Assembly: GCF_024506435.1 (NCBI RefSeq)
Contig: NZ_JANIET010000002.1
Span: 712,028 to 776,027, forward strand
From: Pantoea trifolii
Lineage (GTDB): Bacteria; Pseudomonadota; Gammaproteobacteria; Enterobacterales; Enterobacteriaceae
Reading direction: 5' to 3'
DNA length: 64,000 nt
Shown: positions 28,220-36,910 of the stretch, piece by piece
Numbering within the stretch: position 1 is the stretch's first letter
Layout: the number at the start of each line of letters is the position of its first letter
Program-made: the position numbers and the translations under genes
The notes under the pieces: generated by a model
Database searches by the model: none
What the model was told of the DNA's origin: nothing
Seen by the model: only the letters and a program-made list of their open reading frames with translations

Positions 28220-28521
28220 TACGATGACTTCTCCGTACTGAATTTGCTCCTAATCTGGCCTTGTTAATAGGTAGAGTTTTAACTGTGATTGCAGGTAGCT
28301 ATAACCAACTTAGTGCCTGATTAACCAAACCACAGCAGCGAGGCCAGAATTTACGGGAGAAATCATTACAGTATGTTGTAACTATATCACGTAACATTAG
28401 GGCACCGGCGAATTTCTATCCACAATGACGGGTAAAGTTCAGCGTCATCAGCATCTTATCGCGCCAGGCTCAGGCGATTTCAGGGTGAAATCGCCTGCAA
28501 CCATGTGCAGGCGAATAACGT
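28220..28521. other. Intergenic region with a long inverted repeat
   Basis: About 300 bp between converging genes. It contains CAGGCGATTTCA and TGAAATCGCCTG separated by GGG (28471-28497), a perfect 12-bp stem 24 bp beyond the alcohol dehydrogenase stop. It can serve as a terminator on either strand although no T-run follows. Nothing else was found. Confidence 0.5.
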
Positions 28522-29571
28522 TTACCAGCGCGTCGCTTGCATATCGATAACGAAGCGGTACTTCACTTCGCCTTTTAACATACGAGCGAACGCGGTTTCG
28601 ATCGCTTCACCGGCGATCAGTTCGATATCGGCAGTGATATTGTGCTTACCGCAGAAATCCAGCATCTCCTGGGTTTCCTGAATGCTGCCAATCGATGAAC
28701 CGCTAATGCTCAAACGGCGATTCACCATCGGTGTGACGTTAGGAGACTGGTGCGGCTGCTCGGGAATACCGACAAGCACTAAGCGACCGTTGGTTTTCAG
28801 CGTGGCAAGGTAAGGATCGAGATCGTGCGGTGCTGAGACGCAGTCTACAATGAAATCCAATGAAGTTTGCGCGGCCGCCATCTGCGCCGCATCGCGTGAA
28901 ACCACCACGCGCGACGCACCTAAGCGCAGCGCATCTTCACCTTTGGCCGGGGAAGTGGTGAACAGCGTGACTTCCGCGCCCATTGCACTCGCCAGTTTAA
29001 CCGCCATATGACCTAATCCGCCCAAGCCGACCACGCCGACTTTATCTCCCGCTTTCACGTTAAAGTGACGCAGCGGCGACCACACCGTGACGCCCGCACA
29101 CAACAGCGGCGCAACACCCGCTAACGGCAAAGTTTGGGGTACGGACACCACGAAGTGCTGATCGACCACGACGTTCTGTGCGTAGCCGCCCCACGTGCTG
29201 TCGCCGGTGTATTTATCGATGCCGTTGTAAGTTGCAACAAAGCCAGATTCACAATATTGCTCTTCTTTCTGCTGGCAGAAATGGCATTCGCGGCAGGAAT
29301 CGACCATCACGCCCACACCCACGACATCACCCGCTTTGAAATTTGTTACGTCCGCGCCGGTTTCCACCACGCGTCCGACGATTTCATGTCCCGGTACCAG
29401 CGGATAGCGGCTGACCGCCCATTCGTTACGTGCCATATGCAGATCCGAATGGCACACGCCGCAGTACAGAATTTCAATTTTGACATCCTGCTGCTGCAGA
29501 GGGCGCAGTGCAATCTGACTGGAAGAGAGCGGTTTGGCCGCGTCGTGTGCGACTAATGCATTGATTTTCAT
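28522..29571 (-). CDS. Zinc-dependent NAD(P) alcohol dehydrogenase (YahK/CAD type)
   Basis: A 349-residue medium-chain dehydrogenase, similar to E. coli YahK, a broad NADPH-dependent aldehyde reductase. Catalytic zinc ligands are the Cys of YCGVCHSDLHMARNEW near residue 39, GHEIVGRV near 61 and the distal Cys of PLLCAGVTVWSPL near 157. The structural zinc cysteines are in CRECHFCQQKEEQYC near 92-106. The cofactor site is GVVGLGGLGHMAVKLA near 178. The gene diverges from an HxlR regulator across a perfect palindrome and is probably induced by reactive aldehydes. The real substrate is uncertain. Confidence 0.93.
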   Translation of the reverse strand: MKINALVAHDAAKPLSSSQIALRPLQQQDVKIEILYCGVCHSDLHMARNEWAVSRYPLVPGHEIVGRVVETGADVTNFKAGDVVGVGVMVDSCRECHFCQQKEEQYCESGFVATYNGIDKYTGDSTWGGYAQNVVVDQHFVVSVPQTLPLAGVAPLLCAGVTVWSPLRHFNVKAGDKVGVVGLGGLGHMAVKLASAMGAEVTLFTTSPAKGEDALRLGASRVVVSRDAAQMAAAQTSLDFIVDCVSAPHDLDPYLATLKTNGRLVLVGIPEQPHQSPNVTPMVNRRLSISGSSIGSIQETQEMLDFCGKHNITADIELIAGEAIETAFARMLKGEVKYRFVIDMQATRW

Positions 29572-29647
29572 AGTGCCTCCGAAATGAGCTGGCTTTGGCT
29601 AGCTGAAGGCGGCAGACTATAGTGAACATGGTGCAAAATTGATAGTA

Positions 29648-29663
29648 GTTACCTTTTGGTAAC
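29648..29663. promoter_or_regulatory. Palindromic operator between alcohol dehydrogenase and HxlR genes
   Basis: GTTACCTTTTGGTAAC is a perfect inverted repeat (6-bp arms, four-base centre) lying 20 bp before the HxlR start and about 77 bp before the divergent dehydrogenase. The position and form fit binding by the HxlR protein. Confidence 0.65.
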
Positions 29664-29682
29664 CATACAGGAGGCGAAAACG

Positions 29683-30114
29683 ATGCCCGCGATGGTTGAC
29701 GGAAAGCTGTTTTTTTATGCGGATTCGCCGCCGCGCCGGCTGATGGATCTGTTTTCGGTGAAATGGAGCAGCATGGTTCTGCACGCGCTGTATCACTGGC
29801 CGAACCATCGCGCACGCACTGGCGAGTTGCAGCGCAGCCTGCAGGGAATTTCGAAGAAGATGCTGTTTCAAACGCTGAAAGAGCTGGAGCAGCGCGGCCT
29901 GATTGCCCGTCACGTTTATGATGTGGTGCCGCCGAAAGTCGATTACCGCTTAACGCCGCTCGGGATGACGTTCGCGGCACCGATTGAGCAGATGTATCAA
30001 TGGGGGCTGGAGAATCAGGCGGCGCTGGATGAGATGGAAGCCCACTATCGCGCCGCTACGGACGCGCCATCAGCCGCGCTACACAATCCCGATCGTGCTG
30101 CTGACGCGGATTAA
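29683..30114 (+). CDS. HxlR-family transcriptional regulator
   Basis: A 143-residue winged-helix regulator of the HxlR/MarR-related group: LMDLFSVKWSSMVLHALYHWPNHRARTGELQRSL then GISKKMLFQTLKELEQRGLIARHVYDVVPPKVDYRLTPLG. There is no cysteine anywhere, in contrast with the thiol-sensing members such as YodB and HypR, so it must sense something else. The ATG at 29683 is preferred because AGGAGG lies just upstream; the TTG at 29656 does not have one. It likely represses the divergent alcohol dehydrogenase. Its last 59 bp overlap, tail to tail, the gene of an MmyB-type regulator, where the tail APSAALHNPDRAADAD looks unconserved. Confidence 0.87.
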   Translation: MPAMVDGKLFFYADSPPRRLMDLFSVKWSSMVLHALYHWPNHRARTGELQRSLQGISKKMLFQTLKELEQRGLIARHVYDVVPPKVDYRLTPLGMTFAAPIEQMYQWGLENQAALDEMEAHYRAATDAPSAALHNPDRAADAD

Positions 30115-30880
30115 ACACCACCAGACTTAAACCCGGTTTGCCTTCAACCGCGAAGGTGCTGTATTCCAGCTCCAGCACACCTTCGTCGGGCAGCCACAGC
30201 TGTTTGATGCCTTCGCCATGCTGACTCACTTCCTGCGATTGCCACAGCTGGCGGAAGGTGTCGCTCATCTCGCACAGCTCATCCACCAGCGCGCGCACAT
30301 GCTCGCTGGCGCCGGTTCGCGCCACATCCGCGCGGAAGTTGGCCACCATGCCGCGTGTCACTTTATGCCAGTCCGGCAGACGCTTTTTCATCTCCTCATT
30401 ACGGAACATCATCAGCAGGATATTGCGCTGGGCAGGCGGCAGCTCGGCGTAATCGACAAACACTTTGGTCGCCGCACGGTTCCATGCCACCACTTGCCAC
30501 TCTGCGGTTTTCACCAGCGCTGGCGTGTTCTCCATGCTGTCGAGTACGCGCTGTAGCGATGGCGAAACATCCACGCCCGCTTGCCATGTCACGCCCGGCA
30601 GACGATTTTGCGCCAGCAAAAACAGGTGATCGCGCTCGGCGGCGCTCAGCTCCAATGCGCGAGCTAGACGTTCCAGCACTTCTTCTGAGGGCGCGCCGCC
30701 TCTGCCCTGCTCCAGCCACGTATACCACGTGGTGCTGACACACGCGCGTACCGCCACTTCTTCCCGGCGCAGGCCCGGCGTGCGGCGGCGCAGCAAGGTG
30801 TAACCGAGTTTCGCCGCATCCAGCCGCTGGCGGCGTTCACGCAGATAGTTGCCGAGCACGTTGTCATCTTGCTGAGTCAT
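30056..30880 (-). CDS. MmyB-type helix-turn-helix regulator
   Basis: A 274-residue regulator with an XRE-type helix-turn-helix (residues 8-85: LGNYLRERRQRLDAAKLG, RRTPGLRREEVAVRACVSTTWYTWLEQGR) and a C-terminal PAS-like MmyB ligand domain (residues 100-270, beginning LQRVLDSMENTPALVKTAEWQVVAWNRAATKVF). MmyB domains of this type bind small hydrophobic ligands and such proteins often control a neighbouring short-chain dehydrogenase. Here the divergent neighbour is an NAD-dependent epimerase-like protein, which fits. TATACCTGTATA at 30901-30912 between them is a candidate operator. Confidence 0.9.
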   Translation of the reverse strand: MTQQDDNVLGNYLRERRQRLDAAKLGYTLLRRRTPGLRREEVAVRACVSTTWYTWLEQGRGGAPSEEVLERLARALELSAAERDHLFLLAQNRLPGVTWQAGVDVSPSLQRVLDSMENTPALVKTAEWQVVAWNRAATKVFVDYAELPPAQRNILLMMFRNEEMKKRLPDWHKVTRGMVANFRADVARTGASEHVRALVDELCEMSDTFRQLWQSQEVSQHGEGIKQLWLPDEGVLELEYSTFAVEGKPGLSLVVFNPRQQHDRDCVARLMARP

Positions 30881-30900
30881 GCCTTTATCCTGTTAGTGCG

Positions 30901-30912
30901 TATACCTGTATA
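30901..30912. promoter_or_regulatory. Palindrome between MmyB-type regulator and epimerase-like gene
   Basis: TATACCTGTATA has 5-bp arms around CT, 21 bp upstream of the regulator's ATG and 72 bp before the divergent gene. Candidate operator for the MmyB-type protein, by position only. Confidence 0.45.
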
Positions 30913-30983
30913 AGCTCACGACTTTTCGCCGCGTCGCAGACTTTTATGATAGTGCTTCAACTTTGAAAAAGTGGAGCACCAAT

Positions 30984-31871
30984 ATGCGAATTTTTGTGAC
31001 CGGGGCGAGCGGCTTTATCGGTTCCGCCATTGTGAAAAAATTGCAGGCACGCGGTTATCAGGTGCAAGGTCTTGCGCGTAGCGAGGCGTCCGCCGAAAAA
31101 CTGCAGCAGCAAGGTGTGCAGGTGATTCGCGGCGATCTTGAAGATCTCGTCGGGCTGCGCAAGGCCGTTGAACAGAGCGACGGCGTGATCCATGCCGGTT
31201 ATATTCACGATTTCAGCCACATGGATCATGCCGCCGAGGTCGACCAGCGTGCGATTCTGGCGATGGGTGACGTATTGGTAGGTTCAGATCGCCCGCTAAT
31301 TGTCACCACCGGCACCGCGTTAGTGTCGCCAGGACGTCTCGCCACCGAACAAATCAGACCGGCAGCGGGCGCACATCCCCGCTCCAACTCTAACGTCGCC
31401 GCGCTGGCGTTGGCTGACAGCGGCGTGCGCGTGGCGCTGGTGCGCTTACCGCCAACCGTGCATGGCGCAGGCGATCACGGATTTATTCCGATGATCATCA
31501 ATATGGCGAAGGAGAAAGGTGCGGCGGTATATGTCGGCGATGGCGAGAATCGCTGGCCTGCGGTACATCGCGATGATGCAGCTGAACTGTTTTGCCTGGC
31601 GGCCGAGCAGGCTGAGCCGGGTGCGATCCTGCATGCGGTGCAAGAGGAAGGTGTACCGTTCCGTCAGATCGCCGAAACTATCGGCGCCGGATTAGCGCTG
31701 CCGGTGAAAAGCCTGACGCTGGAAGAAGCCAAAGCGTGGTTAGGCTGGATGGCGTTCTTCGCCTCTACCGATAATCCGTCCTCCAGCGCGTGGACGCGTG
31801 AGAAGTTTAACTGGCAGCCGCGTGGGCCGGGATTACTGCAGGATATGCGTGAGGCGGGATATTTTAATTAA
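30984..31871 (+). CDS. NAD-dependent epimerase/dehydratase-family reductase
   Basis: A 295-residue extended SDR protein. The nucleotide-binding MRIFVTGASGFIGSAIVKKL is at the N-terminus, followed by GDLEDLVGLRKAVEQSDGVIHAGY near 50. The YxxxK motif of true epimerases is replaced in the expected region by AHPRSNSNVAALALADSG, so catalysis may be altered, as is common in this SDR subgroup. Later segments are VALVRLPPTVHGAGDHGFIPMII and AVHRDDAAELFCLAAE. The ATG at 30984 has GTGGAG upstream; the TTG at 30963 does not have a suitable ribosome site. The gene is divergent from the MmyB-type regulator, its probable controller. Substrate unknown. Confidence 0.85.
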   Translation: MRIFVTGASGFIGSAIVKKLQARGYQVQGLARSEASAEKLQQQGVQVIRGDLEDLVGLRKAVEQSDGVIHAGYIHDFSHMDHAAEVDQRAILAMGDVLVGSDRPLIVTTGTALVSPGRLATEQIRPAAGAHPRSNSNVAALALADSGVRVALVRLPPTVHGAGDHGFIPMIINMAKEKGAAVYVGDGENRWPAVHRDDAAELFCLAAEQAEPGAILHAVQEEGVPFRQIAETIGAGLALPVKSLTLEEAKAWLGWMAFFASTDNPSSSAWTREKFNWQPRGPGLLQDMREAGYFN

Positions 31872-31872
31872 T

Positions 31873-31891
31873 GGTCGCCATGAATGGCGCC
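31873..31891. repeat. REP-like palindrome, GTCGCC class, one base deleted
   Basis: GGTCGCCATGAATGGCGCC lacks one A in the right arm compared with the other copies. It starts two bases after the epimerase-like stop codon. Confidence 0.7.
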
Positions 31892-31901
31892 TACGAAGTC
31901 A

Positions 31902-31921
31902 GGTGCGCATTTATGCGCACC
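31902..31921. repeat. REP-like palindrome, GTGCGC class
   Basis: GGTGCGCATTTATGCGCACC, perfect arms, ten bases after the GTCGCC copy and ten before the YbiV stop codon, thus between two converging genes. Confidence 0.8.
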
Positions 31922-31931
31922 TGGAAATTCA

Positions 31932-32753
31932 TCAACCAAACGGCACTTCACGCGCCAGAATGCGGGCAATTACGTTAAGTGCGCCTTCGTCATTGTTGCT
32001 TTCAGTTCTGTAACGCGACACCGCGCTGACCGGCGCTGCGGCGTTCGCCATTGAGAAGCTGTAACACGCCTGACGCAGCATTTCGATGTCGTTGGCGCTG
32101 TCACCTACCGCCACCACTTCACAATCATCGATGCCCCATTTTTCCTGCAGCAGCGCGATGCCGTGCGCTTTGTGGCAGCCGGGAATGATCAAATCAACAA
32201 AACCAAAACCGCTGGAAACCGGATGCATGATGTTTTCAATCGCGCCCAGCTCCGCGTGCAAACGCTCCATCAAGGCATCAACGCCTTCGTGCGCCAGGTT
32301 CAGCGAGAACTTAAAGATGGTATCGTCGATGTCGTAGAGATTGTCGCGCTTTTCCAGACGATGGTAGTGATTCGCCAGCATGGCAATCACTTCGTCGGAC
32401 ATTGACGTGTGCACGTACGCGCCGTTGCGGCCACAGACTACGGTGCTGATGTCCGGTTCTTTAGCGAGAATATCGAGGATTTGATGCACACGTTCCTGCG
32501 CCAGTTCACCACAGAAGATCTCTTCATTGCTGTCAGAAACCCAGGCGCCGTTTTCCGCGACAAAAGCGATCTCATCTTTGATATCAGGAAAGTAGCGCAG
32601 CAACTGATAATACTGATTGCCGCTGGCGACCACGAAACGAATGCCCTTCTCTTTCAACAACGCATACTGACGCGCAAAGCGCTGCGTGTTGTACTGTTTG
32701 TTGTCATCGAGAAAAGTGCCATCCATATCCACCGCAATCATCTTCACTGCCAT
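31932..32753 (-). CDS. ybiV: HAD-family sugar phosphatase (YbiV type)
   Basis: A 273-residue Cof-type HAD phosphatase, similar over the whole length to E. coli YbiV, which hydrolyses sugar phosphates and FMN. Motif I is VDMDGTFLDD near residue 8, motif II RFVVASGNQYYQLLRYFP near 42, the cap domain follows, motif III includes the Lys of CHKAHGIALL near 197, and motif IV is VVAVGDSANDIEMLRQA near 213. The ATG at 32753 has GGGAG seven bases upstream and is preferred over the ATG at 32774. It stands alone; a housekeeping role in phosphate ester turnover is likely. Confidence 0.93.
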   Translation of the reverse strand: MAVKMIAVDMDGTFLDDNKQYNTQRFARQYALLKEKGIRFVVASGNQYYQLLRYFPDIKDEIAFVAENGAWVSDSNEEIFCGELAQERVHQILDILAKEPDISTVVCGRNGAYVHTSMSDEVIAMLANHYHRLEKRDNLYDIDDTIFKFSLNLAHEGVDALMERLHAELGAIENIMHPVSSGFGFVDLIIPGCHKAHGIALLQEKWGIDDCEVVAVGDSANDIEMLRQACYSFSMANAAAPVSAVSRYRTESNNDEGALNVIARILAREVPFG

Positions 32754-32875
32754 TTTGCTCTCCCGTTTGCTCATTCGGCTCTATAAAGGTTTTGTTAAGC
32801 TTACTCGCGGTGTGGATTATTGAGAATGTGAATAATGAGTTTGTTAACCGCTTTCAGAGATTTCCAGTCCATCTT

Positions 32876-33514
32876 TTACTGTAAATTGGCGCCTTTTTCC
32901 CTGATCCAGGCACAAAACATCTCCGCCATCTCTTGCGCGTAAGACTGAATCTGCGCTGGCGTGCGCGGCGATTCGGAAAAGTGTTTCCCAACATTGCCCA
33001 GCGTACTGTTCAATAAATCTGCGGCGCGCGCCCGTTCGCTCTCCTCTGACTGCGGTAATACTTCACACAGAAAATCACCAATGACGTTTTCACCTGCCGC
33101 GCGCGCTTCCTGCACTTCCGGCGCATCACGATACAGAGGTGCGGCGTCATTCAGCGCGGTGCGCATCGCCGCTTCTTCACATTCGGAATGTAAAAACGCC
33201 AGCGTGAGATCGTGCAGTCGCTGACGCGGTGTGTTGGCGGTATTACGCAGAATCGCGCCTAACAAATTGCCGGTGCGCTGCCATTCCTCGCTTTGCAATC
33301 TGAAAAGAATAGCCGCCTTATTGGGAAAATATTGATACAGCGATCCAATACTTACGCCGGCGCGTTCCGCCACCCGCGCCGTGGTGAAACGGGCGGCGCC
33401 TTCCAGCTCTAAAACCTGAGTAGCCGCTTGCAATATTGCGGAAACCAGCTCGCTGGAGCGCGCCTGCTTGGGCCTTTTTCTCTCTGAAATCTTAGTGTTA
33501 CGTGGCTCAGCCAT
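32876..33514 (-). CDS. TetR-family transcriptional regulator
   Basis: A 212-residue TetR repressor. The helix-turn-helix is clear: ILQAATQVLELEGAARFTTARVAERAGVSIGSLYQYFPNKAAILF (residues about 25-70). The C-terminal domain is of the tetracyclin repressor-like type with LHSECEEAAMRTALNDAAPLYRD. There are three successive ATG codons; 33514 is chosen because AGAGG lies six bases upstream. It diverges from an O-methyltransferase-like gene, its likely target. GAATA and TATTC arms at 33546-33563 in the gap may be the operator, though the spacing is long. Confidence 0.87.
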   Translation of the reverse strand: MAEPRNTKISERKRPKQARSSELVSAILQAATQVLELEGAARFTTARVAERAGVSIGSLYQYFPNKAAILFRLQSEEWQRTGNLLGAILRNTANTPRQRLHDLTLAFLHSECEEAAMRTALNDAAPLYRDAPEVQEARAAGENVIGDFLCEVLPQSEESERARAADLLNSTLGNVGKHFSESPRTPAQIQSYAQEMAEMFCAWIREKGANLQ

Positions 33515-33605
33515 CATCATCCTCTGAACACGAATAGAGAAATGCGAATAATTCATCGTATTCTGTTGGCACAGCAAAATCCACTCGGTATGCCCGGAGA
33601 ACAAC

Positions 33606-34274
33606 ATGAACACCTTAACTTCTGCGCCACTGGCGCCGCTGCTGAATTACCTGTTTGAGCTGGCCGATAATATGGCGCATCCAACCAACGATGCGTTCAG
33701 AACGATGTCTGACGCCGAACAACATCGCCTGCTGCAAAGTAAAACCGATTATCTGGAACTTTACGGACATTTGAAGGAAGTCCCGCTGGCGGTCTCGCGT
33801 GAAACCGGCAAGTTGCTGTATATGCTGGCGCGCAGCAGCCATGCCAAAACCATTGTTGAGTTTGGTACCTCGTTCGGCATTTCCACGCTGCATCTGGCAG
33901 CAGCGGTGCGCGATAACGGCGGCGGCAACATCATCACCTGCGAATTTGAGCCGGGGAAAGTGGCGTTAGCCCGTAACCATTTCGCCGATGCCGGCGTCAG
34001 CGATTTGATTGAGGTGCGCGTTGGCGATGCGTTGCAGACACTAAGCCGCGATTTACCAGCCACCATCGATATGCTGGTGCTCGACGGCGCAAAAGCGATT
34101 TACCCAGAGATTGTGACGCTGGTGCAGCCGTTTTTGCGTCCTGGCGCGCTAATTGTTGCCGACGATGCCGACTTCAGCCCGGAATATCTGGCGTTAGTGC
34201 ACGACAGCCGAGGGTTTATGTCACTGCCGTTTAATGATGGGGTTGAGGTTTCGATGTGGTTGGGAGCAGCGTAA
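33606..34274 (+). CDS. SAM-dependent O-methyltransferase-like protein
   Basis: A 222-residue class I methyltransferase of the catechol-O-methyltransferase-like group. The SAM site is TIVEFGTSFGISTLHLAAAV near residue 82, followed by IITCEFEPGKVALARNHFADAG near 108 and the metal-site-like MLVLDGAKAIYPEIVTLVQPFLRPGALIVADDA near 152, containing the Asp residues used for Mg and catechol binding. Small phenolic hydroxyls are the likely acceptors, but the substrate is not known. It is divergent from the TetR gene, which probably represses it. A REP-like palindrome lies between its end and the converging GTPase gene. Confidence 0.85.
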   Translation: MNTLTSAPLAPLLNYLFELADNMAHPTNDAFRTMSDAEQHRLLQSKTDYLELYGHLKEVPLAVSRETGKLLYMLARSSHAKTIVEFGTSFGISTLHLAAAVRDNGGGNIITCEFEPGKVALARNHFADAGVSDLIEVRVGDALQTLSRDLPATIDMLVLDGAKAIYPEIVTLVQPFLRPGALIVADDADFSPEYLALVHDSRGFMSLPFNDGVEVSMWLGAA

Positions 34275-34281
34275 TTGAGGA

Positions 34282-34301
34282 GGTCGCCATGAATGGCGAC
34301 C
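34282..34301. repeat. REP-like palindrome, GTCGCC class
   Basis: GGTCGCCATGAATGGCGACC followed by CTACG. It lies eight bases behind the methyltransferase stop and eight before the converging GTPase stop. Confidence 0.8.
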
Positions 34302-34308
34302 CTACGAA

Positions 34309-35529
34309 TTAATTAAACCATGGCTGGAAGGGATCGGGGAATTTTGCCCAATTATCGGGACCGAGCGCCATCTCCTCATCGGTTAACAGCGCCTGTTCCA
34401 GTGTGTTACGCAGCGCGGCTTCATCCATGTCGATACCGATAAACACCAGTTCCTGACGCGCGTCGCCGCTACCGTCAACCCAATTCTCTAAAATGTAGCC
34501 AAGGTTTTCCGCATCTTCCGGCCAGCGATCTTTGGGCACGCTGGCCCACCACATCCCGGCTAAACCCTGGCGTGACACGCCGCCCGCCTGCGACCATGAA
34601 CCGGCATGGCGCGGACGGCTGGCGAGCCAGAAGTAGCCTTTAGAACGCACCACGCCGCGCATCTCGTTTTCAATCAGCTGGAAAAATCGCATCGGATGGA
34701 ACGGGCGACGTGCGCGGAACACGAAGTTACGAATGCCATATTCTTCCGTTTCTGGCGTGTGTTCACCCCGCAACTCCTGCAGCCAGCCGGGCGCCTGTGC
34801 GGCGGCATCAAAATTAAACAAACCGGTATTGAGCACCTGATCCAGCCCGACTTTGCCGAATTCAGAGGTGATGATGTTGGCGCGCGGATTGAGCGACGTC
34901 AGAATCGCCATTAATCGCGCTTTTTCCGTTTCGTTAATCAGGTCGGTTTTGTTGAGGATCATAACATCGCAGAACTCGATTTGATCGACCAGCAAATCCA
35001 CCACCGTGCGCTCATCCTCAGCGCCCAACGATTCTCCGCGCGACTGAATGCTTTCGTTCGATTCATAGTCGCGCAGGAAGTTAAAGCCATCGACCACCGT
35101 CACCATGGTATCGAGCGAGGCGACTTCAGACAGACTTTGCCCGTCTTCATCGGCGAAAGTGAAAGTCTCCGCCACCGGCAGCGGTTCAGAAATGCCGGTC
35201 GATTCGATCACCAGGTTATCGAAACGGCCATCCTTTGCCAAGCGATTCACCTCCAGCAGCAAATCTTCACGCAGCGTGCAGCAAATGCAGCCGTTACTCA
35301 TTTCCACCAGCTTTTCGTCGGTGCGCGACAGCTCTGCCCCGCCCTCGCGCACCAGCGCGGCATCGATATTCACTTCCGACATATCATTGACGATCACCGC
35401 CACGCGACGGCCTTCGCGGTTATTAAGAATATGATTGAGCAGCGTGGTTTTACCGGCGCCGAGAAAGCCAGAAAGCACGGTGACGGGAAGTTTTTTAAAA
35501 TCATGATGGCTTTGGGTTAATGCTGACAT
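34309..35529 (-). CDS. CobW/COG0523 GTPase, probable zinc metallochaperone (ZigA type)
   Basis: A 406-residue G3E-family P-loop GTPase. Walker A is [16 protein letters not shown] near residue 22, the metal-binding CxCC motif is [13 protein letters not shown] near 85, Walker B-type [15 protein letters not shown] near 110, and the guanine site is LNKTDL near 195. The C-terminal CobW domain starts near 265 with [21 protein letters not shown]. The length is that of the long members called ZigA/YciC, which deliver zinc to enzymes during zinc starvation. A near-consensus Zur box is at 35590-35604, 60-75 bp upstream, which supports zinc regulation. The start at 35529 follows GAGGAG. Confidence 0.92.
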   Translation of the reverse strand: MSALTQSHHDFKKLPVTVLSGFLGAGKTTLLNHILNNREGRRVAVIVNDMSEVNIDAALVREGGAELSRTDEKLVEMSNGCICCTLREDLLLEVNRLAKDGRFDNLVIESTGISEPLPVAETFTFADEDGQSLSEVASLDTMVTVVDGFNFLRDYESNESIQSRGESLGAEDERTVVDLLVDQIEFCDVMILNKTDLINETEKARLMAILTSLNPRANIITSEFGKVGLDQVLNTGLFNFDAAAQAPGWLQELRGEHTPETEEYGIRNFVFRARRPFHPMRFFQLIENEMRGVVRSKGYFWLASRPRHAGSWSQAGGVSRQGLAGMWWASVPKDRWPEDAENLGYILENWVDGSGDARQELVFIGIDMDEAALRNTLEQALLTDEEMALGPDNWAKFPDPFQPWFN

Positions 35530-35589
35530 AGCAACTCCTCTGAATGACAACGTTCACAAGGCGTATGGGCATACGCATAGTGTTGGTTA

Positions 35590-35604
35590 TGTTATAACAT
35601 AACA
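35590..35604. promoter_or_regulatory. Zur (zinc uptake regulator) box
   Basis: TGTTATAACATAACA matches the gammaproteobacterial Zur core TGTTATANTATAACA in all but one of the 14 defined positions. It lies 60-75 bp upstream of the CobW-type GTPase start. Repression by Zur in zinc-replete cells is inferred from the motif and gene type together. Confidence 0.75.
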
Positions 35605-35642
35605 ATTAACGTTGTCATTGAGGAATGTTGATGGAGCGGATC

Positions 35643-35662
35643 GGTCGCCATAAATGGCGACC
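35643..35662. repeat. REP-like palindrome, GTCGCC class
   Basis: GGTCGCCATAAATGGCGACC, followed by TTAGGG. It lies 25 bp beyond the stop codon of the siderophore-type binding protein and before the GTPase promoter region. Confidence 0.8.
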
Positions 35663-35687
35663 TTAGGGCGTAACAGAAAATCCGTTG

Positions 35688-36794
35688 TTACTGGTTGTTC
35701 GGGTAACTTAAATCGATCGCGTTATCCGGTAACGTGGTGAAGTTTTTAACGATGGTGCGGAAATCTGCGTTCGGCTTCAGATCGGCAAACTGTTGCGGAT
35801 AGAGATCTTTCGCCAGGATTTCCATGCCGATGATGTTGTACGGATGGTTGTAGAAGTGGTGATAAACGCCGTATACGCGGCCTTGCTTCACTGGCTCAAT
35901 CTGCGCCAGGCCAGTGCGTTTCAACAGCGTCTGGAAGGTGGCTTTCACTTCCTGCGGCTGCACGCCATAACCAAATGGCAGCACATTGGCGTTCGGACGC
36001 TTCGAACCGGTCATGATGTAAACATCCGGTTTCATGGCGATGATTTTTTCCAGCGCAACAAATCCGGCGTTGCCCGGCAGCAGTTCAGAGCCGATATTTT
36101 TTCCGCCCACCGCTTCCACCAATCCGCCCCAACCATTGTGGCTGTGCGTGAAGCAGCAGTTGTCGCTATTCCCGGCGATCGGTTCGATAAACACTGTCGG
36201 CTTATTTTTCACTTCTGCAACACCTTGGGTGATGCGCGCGAATTTCTGCTGATAAAAATCAGTGTAAGCCTTGGCCTGGGTTTCGCGGTTCAGCACTTTG
36301 CCGAGCAGCGTAACACTTGGTGCAGTGTTCTGCGCCGGATGCAGTTCGTAATCCACGAACACCACCGGAATATGTAGATTATTCAGGGTCGTGAGCACGC
36401 CTGATTGTTGCAACGCCGGTTTGGCGCGCAATTGCGCAATCATCAAATCCGGTTTTTGCGCCAGCACGCTTTCGAGATTGACCTGGCCCTGATCGCTAAA
36501 GCCCATATCGACGATTTTCGTCGCTTCCGGCCAGCGCCCTTTCAGCACATCCCAGGTTTGCGTGTCCTGCTTTTTCGGCAGATTATTCCACGCCACCACA
36601 CGCTTAAACGGGTCGTCGCGATCCAGCAGCGCCAGCGTCAAAATGTCGCGGCCATCCTGCAGAATGATGTGCTGTGGCTCTTTACTGATGGTTTGCGTGT
36701 TGCCGTCCATGTCGGTGATGGTCAGCGGATAAGTGGAGGCGGCAGCCGCCGTTGAAGCCAGTAATCCCATTGCCAAAAGCAGGCGCGTTTTCAT
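35688..36794 (-). CDS. Iron-siderophore-type periplasmic binding protein
   Basis: A 368-residue periplasmic protein of the cluster with BtuF/FecB/FhuD folds. The signal peptide covers residues 1-18 (MKTRLLLAMGLLASTAAAAS). The mature protein shows YPLTITDMDGNTQTISKEPQHIILQDG, DLMIAQLRAKPALQQSGVL near 115 and GFVALEKIIAMKPDVYIMTG near 250. A Cys pair in SDNCCFTHSHNG near 210 is unusual. A Fur-like box is just upstream, so iron uptake is likely. No receptor, permease or ATPase is adjacent, so it would have to work with components encoded elsewhere. The ligand is not predictable. Confidence 0.85.
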   Translation of the reverse strand: MKTRLLLAMGLLASTAAAASTYPLTITDMDGNTQTISKEPQHIILQDGRDILTLALLDRDDPFKRVVAWNNLPKKQDTQTWDVLKGRWPEATKIVDMGFSDQGQVNLESVLAQKPDLMIAQLRAKPALQQSGVLTTLNNLHIPVVFVDYELHPAQNTAPSVTLLGKVLNRETQAKAYTDFYQQKFARITQGVAEVKNKPTVFIEPIAGNSDNCCFTHSHNGWGGLVEAVGGKNIGSELLPGNAGFVALEKIIAMKPDVYIMTGSKRPNANVLPFGYGVQPQEVKATFQTLLKRTGLAQIEPVKQGRVYGVYHHFYNHPYNIIGMEILAKDLYPQQFADLKPNADFRTIVKNFTTLPDNAIDLSYPNNQ

Positions 36795-36813
36795 CCCATA
36801 ACTCCGTGGTAAA

Positions 36814-36832
36814 AAGAATAGTTATTATTATC
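36814..36832. promoter_or_regulatory. Fur box
   Basis: On the minus strand the 19 bases are GATAATAATAACTATTCTT, agreeing with 14 of 19 positions of GATAATGATAATCATTATC. It lies about 20 bp before the binding-protein start, where Fur would block transcription when iron is plentiful. Confidence 0.6.
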
Positions 36833-36910
36833 AATTACCTTAACACAACCTTAAATGGCGAGAATAAACGCCACTTGAATCAGGTGTAACAGAGTTTTAC
36901 GAGAGCGCTG

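Noticed and set aside
28471..28497. Perfect 12-bp hairpin as a certain intrinsic terminator
   Set aside because: No T-run follows on either strand, so it is only noted within the intergenic entry.
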